From Streptosporangium nondiastaticum (lineage in GTDB: Bacteria; Actinomycetota; Actinomycetes; Streptomycetales; Streptomycetaceae), in assembly GCF_003011965.1 (NCBI RefSeq), contig NZ_PXWG01000038.1:1-54370 (forward strand): DNA of 54,370 nt, in the 5' to 3' direction. Both the position numbers and the translations under genes were made by a program. Every line of letters starts with the position of its first letter. Position 1 is the first letter of the stretch. The notes beneath the pieces are model-generated. The model worked only from the letters and a program-made list of their open reading frames with translations, made no database searches and had not been told where the DNA came from. Below, in pieces: positions 51,730 to 54,370 of this stretch.

Positions 51730-52785
51730 ATGAACTCCGACACCCCTCTCTCCCCGCGCCCCCTGCATCACCTCTCCGACGTCCGTCACCGTGTCATGAC
51801 CGCACGTCAGCTGCGCGACCACGGTGTGTCCGGACCCGCCGCCGGGGAGCGCTGCCGCCCCGGCGGGCCGTGGCAGCAGTTGCTGCCCGGCGTCTTCCTG
51901 CTCCGCACGGGGCCCGCCACCAGCGAGGAGCGGCTGCACGCCGCCCTGCTGTACACGGTGCCGCGCACCCAGGGCCGGCCCGTCCAGCCGGGCCCGGGCA
52001 CCGCCACCGCCGCGGCCCGGGAGGCGGCGGCCGGCCTGTACGGCCCCGCCATGATCACCGGTGCGGCGGCGCTGGCCCTGCACCGCTTCACGTCCGTGCC
52101 GCCGCTGCTCGCCCTCGACCACATCGACGTGCTCGTGCCGCGCACCCGCAGGCTGCGGACGACGGGTTTCGCGCGGATCGTCCGGGCGCATTCCCTGCCG
52201 CAGCCGCAGTTGCTGACCGGGGTGCCCGTCGCGCCGGTCGCGCGGGCGGTCGCGGACGCGATCGGGCAGCTGACGGACGCGTCCACGGTGCGCAGGCTGC
52301 TGGCGGAGGCGGTGCGCGGCGGGCACTGCGAAGCGGCGGCGGTCGTGCAGGAGTTGACGCGGGCGCGGCTGCTGGGGCGGGCCCACGTGGTGGACGCGGT
52401 GGACACGCTGCTGGCGGAGGGGCGGGCCGTCGCCGAGGGCCGGCTCTACGACCTGGTGCGCGACCACCAGCTGCCCGCGCCGCTGTGGAACGTGGACCTG
52501 CGGCTGCCCGGCGGGCCGCAGCTGGGCCGGGTGGACGCGTTCTGGCCGGAGTACAGCGTGGCCGTGGAGATCGACGCGCGGACGCCCCGGCAGGACGAGG
52601 AAGCCGTGTGGTCGGCGCAGTTCCGCAAGCGGGAGCACCTGGAGCGGCTCGGGGTCATGGTCGTGCACGTGACGCCGAAGAAGCTGCGCGAGTCCCCGCA
52701 GCAGCAGGCCGCGGTGGTCCGTACCGCCCTGATGGCGTCGGCCGACCGCGACCCCGCCGCGTATCTGGTGGTGCTGCCCCGGTGA
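51730..52785 (+). CDS. AbiEi/DUF559-like protein with PD-(D/E)XK-type C-terminus
   Basis: The protein is about 351 aa. The N-terminal third resembles an AbiEi-like winged-helix arrangement: VMTARQLRDHGVSG, PGGPWQQLLPGVFLLRTGP, ITGAAALALHRF, then DVLVPRTRRLRTTGFARIVRAHSLP. The C-terminal domain GRVDAFWPEYSVAVEIDAR has the D...ExD spacing of DUF559/Vsr-type nucleases, followed by FRKREHLERLGVMVVHVTP. Such proteins are common in actinobacteria and of unknown function. No AbiEii-type toxin gene is next to it, so an abortive-infection role is unsupported. A GTG three codons upstream (51721) is an alternative start. Confidence 0.72.
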   Translation: MNSDTPLSPRPLHHLSDVRHRVMTARQLRDHGVSGPAAGERCRPGGPWQQLLPGVFLLRTGPATSEERLHAALLYTVPRTQGRPVQPGPGTATAAAREAAAGLYGPAMITGAAALALHRFTSVPPLLALDHIDVLVPRTRRLRTTGFARIVRAHSLPQPQLLTGVPVAPVARAVADAIGQLTDASTVRRLLAEAVRGGHCEAAAVVQELTRARLLGRAHVVDAVDTLLAEGRAVAEGRLYDLVRDHQLPAPLWNVDLRLPGGPQLGRVDAFWPEYSVAVEIDARTPRQDEEAVWSAQFRKREHLERLGVMVVHVTPKKLRESPQQQAAVVRTALMASADRDPAAYLVVLPR

Positions 52786-52792
52786 GGCCGCC

Positions 52793-54370
52793 TCAGCGGC
52801 GGGACAGCAGGAGCTCGGTGTTGCGGTCGGCGGGCGCGCCGCCGAGGGAGGTGTCGGATCCGGGTGCGTTGAAGGCGAGTTCGCGGTAGAGGGAGGCGAG
52901 GCCGGTCTGGGAGAGGTCGCCGAAGTCGGTGCGGTAGGGGGCGGCGGACTCGATGAGGGTGGTGAAGAGCGAGATCGTCCCGTCGTGGTTGTCCGTGACC
53001 TCGATGACGCGCGCGAGCTGCGGGTAGTCGACGTGCGAGGCCGTGGCGATCTCCCAGAAGGTGCCGCGGGGCCGGATCCGGTTGCGGTGGCTGTGGCCGT
53101 TGATCCAGGCGAGGACGTTGCTGTGGTCCTGCAGGACGGCGATGAGCTCGTTGCCGTCGTGGCGGTCCTCGCCGGGGCGGGTGGGGTCGGGGGTGAGGTT
53201 GTCCATGCTCCAGCTGGGGTGGTGGCTGAAGACGAGCGCGTACTTGTCCTCGTAGTGCTTGAGGGTGCGCTCCAGCCAGCGCAGCTGGCCGGTGCCGAGC
53301 GAGCCCTGGTAGTGGCCGCCGGGGTCGGTCGTGTCGAGGCTGATGCCGATGACCTTGTCGGAGATCTTGAAGGAGTAGTAGAGGTTGCCGGAGTCGAGGT
53401 TCTCGCGGGTGTAGCCGTGGCCCACGGGCCCGTGGCCCTTGTAGCGGGCTTCGAGGTGGGCGGCCACGTACTGACGCGCCGTCAGTGGCACCCGCCGGGG
53501 GTCGGCGGTGACCGTGCGCATCTCCTTCTTGTGCTCCTTCAGCACCGCCTCTATGCGCTTGCCCTTGGGGTCGACGCCCTTGGACTCGCCCTCCATCAGC
53601 CATTTGGCCTGGGCGGCGGAGACGATCTGGAGCTTCTTGTTACCGGTCGCGGCCTCGGCGATGAAGGTGCCCGCGGCGGGGTAGCAGCCGCCGGAGAGGC
53701 CGTCGTGGTTGCCGTAGGTGGAGTACCAGGGGATGTTGAGGCCGGGGCTGTTGACCTGGCGGGTGGCCGCGCCGAGGTAGCCGGGGATGCGCGGGTAGCC
53801 GGCCTGCTTGTCCTGGTCGCGCACGGCGCTCTCGGGCTGCCAGAACAGCTTCAGGCCGCTGTTCTGGACGCCCTCGTAGTGGCGCGGGTCGCCGGTGTTG
53901 GGGGTCATGCGGCCGCCGCTCATGGCGGTCAGGAACCACTCCACCTCGATCTTGGCGTTCTCGTCGCCGTTGTCGCCGGTGGTGATGACGAAGGAGAGCG
54001 GCGAGCCCGTCGCGGGCCCGTGCCGGAGCCGGTTGACGCGCTCGATGAGCGAGACGACGCCGGGCAGGGTCAGCGCCTCGTGCGGCCGCCACGCGCCGGG
54101 CTCGCCGGCCCGGAAGAACTCGTAGCGCAGCGGGTGCTGCACGTCCGTCAGGTGCAGGTCGGTGAACTGCACGAAGGAGGCGAGCGTCGTCCTGCGGTCC
54201 TCGCGGCCGCTCTGCGGCTCGGCCAGCTCCGAGCGGGTCTGCCGGGGCCAGCCGGGGCCGTCGCCGAGCCGCCGGTAGCCGGTGGTGCCGCGCGGGGCGG
54301 CGACGGAGACGAGCGTCGTGCCGGCGCCGTTCGGGCCGTAGACGGCCGCGGCCTCCGCGCCCGCGGAGGC
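52793..54370 (-). CDS. TIGR03767-family metallophosphoesterase (5' end outside the window)
   Basis: The frame is open through the right edge; the visible 525 codons lack the start. Calcineurin-like metal motifs are FVQFTDLHLTD, ITTGDNGDEN, STYGNHDG, FSHHPSW and INGHSHRN. The family is found in actinobacteria and usually exported by a twin-arginine or lipoprotein signal, which would lie beyond the edge. Internal GTG and ATG codons within the calcineurin domain are not starts. The substrate is unknown. It is convergent with the AbiEi-like gene, with only 7 bp between stops. Confidence 0.88.
   Translation of the reverse strand, partial: ASAGAEAAAVYGPNGAGTTLVSVAAPRGTTGYRRLGDGPGWPRQTRSELAEPQSGREDRRTTLASFVQFTDLHLTDVQHPLRYEFFRAGEPGAWRPHEALTLPGVVSLIERVNRLRHGPATGSPLSFVITTGDNGDENAKIEVEWFLTAMSGGRMTPNTGDPRHYEGVQNSGLKLFWQPESAVRDQDKQAGYPRIPGYLGAATRQVNSPGLNIPWYSTYGNHDGLSGGCYPAAGTFIAEAATGNKKLQIVSAAQAKWLMEGESKGVDPKGKRIEAVLKEHKKEMRTVTADPRRVPLTARQYVAAHLEARYKGHGPVGHGYTRENLDSGNLYYSFKISDKVIGISLDTTDPGGHYQGSLGTGQLRWLERTLKHYEDKYALVFSHHPSWSMDNLTPDPTRPGEDRHDGNELIAVLQDHSNVLAWINGHSHRNRIRPRGTFWEIATASHVDYPQLARVIEVTDNHDGTISLFTTLIESAAPYRTDFGDLSQTGLASLYRELAFNAPGSDTSLGGAPADRNTELLLSRR

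Overview
The window is a piece of a Streptomyces chromosome, or that of a very close relative. It is very GC-rich throughout, GTG starts are common, and both tRNA genes encode their CCA ends. The gene order matches the conserved Streptomyces core: rne, the mre/rodA cell-shape cluster, ndk, folC, valS, clpX, clpP2, clpP1, tig and sodF. Both edges cut genes: rne on the left and a metallophosphoesterase on the right.

Layout. Positions 1-13801 are almost entirely minus-strand housekeeping genes. They comprise the rne 5' end, a paired radical-SAM-linked protein and B12-binding radical SAM protein, a CYTH/CHAD protein, the rodA-mrdA-mreD-mreC-mreB elongation/sporulation wall cluster, ndk, a small membrane protein and folC. 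Positions 13909-19882 (+ strand) hold a histidine kinase/response regulator pair, a UDP-GlcNAc 2-epimerase, a processive GT2 glycosyltransferase and a polytopic GT-C-like membrane protein. As I recall, folC and valS are adjacent in model Streptomyces, so this looks like an inserted or lineage-specific polysaccharide cassette. valS (minus) is followed by three tandem paralogous proline-rich, membrane-anchored proteins (22772-25487), then a divergent small-protein/GntR pair.

Positions 26398-27000 contain a long imperfect inverted repeat with no convincing gene. After it come a tiny membrane ORF, a secreted DUF4232-type protein, an ACT protein, an N-terminally shortened Rpn/PD-(D/E)XK-family protein, and the proteostasis block clpX, clpP2, clpP1 and tig with a ClgR-like operator. 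tRNA-Pro(TGG) and tRNA-Gly(TCC) follow tig.

Positions 34824-40872 carry accessory metabolism and signalling: a small membrane protein, an acyltransferase 3, an HD hydrolase with MESH1-like metal residues, a SpoIIE-type phosphatase, an Eis-like acetyltransferase, an endonuclease VIII-like glycosylase and rpiB. Positions 41041-46425 hold three paralogous amino-acid permeases with bioY inverted between the first two. sodF (46621-47259) has a perfect Nur-type box upstream, and its 3' UTR has the size and layout expected of the s-SodF small RNA. The right end has a Streptomyces-specific hypothetical protein, an Rv2466c-like DsbA-family protein lacking the second active-site cysteine, pepN, an AbiEi/DUF559-like protein and the partial metallophosphoesterase.

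Most convergent gene pairs are separated by strong hairpin terminators, one with a perfect 28-bp stem. Two families of dispersed Streptomyces intergenic repeats appear twice each. The most unusual items are the folC-valS cassette with helically phased repeats in front of its epimerase gene, the tandem paralog trio, the long inverted repeat, and the sodF regulatory unit. All family assignments come from reading motifs by eye; no searches were run.
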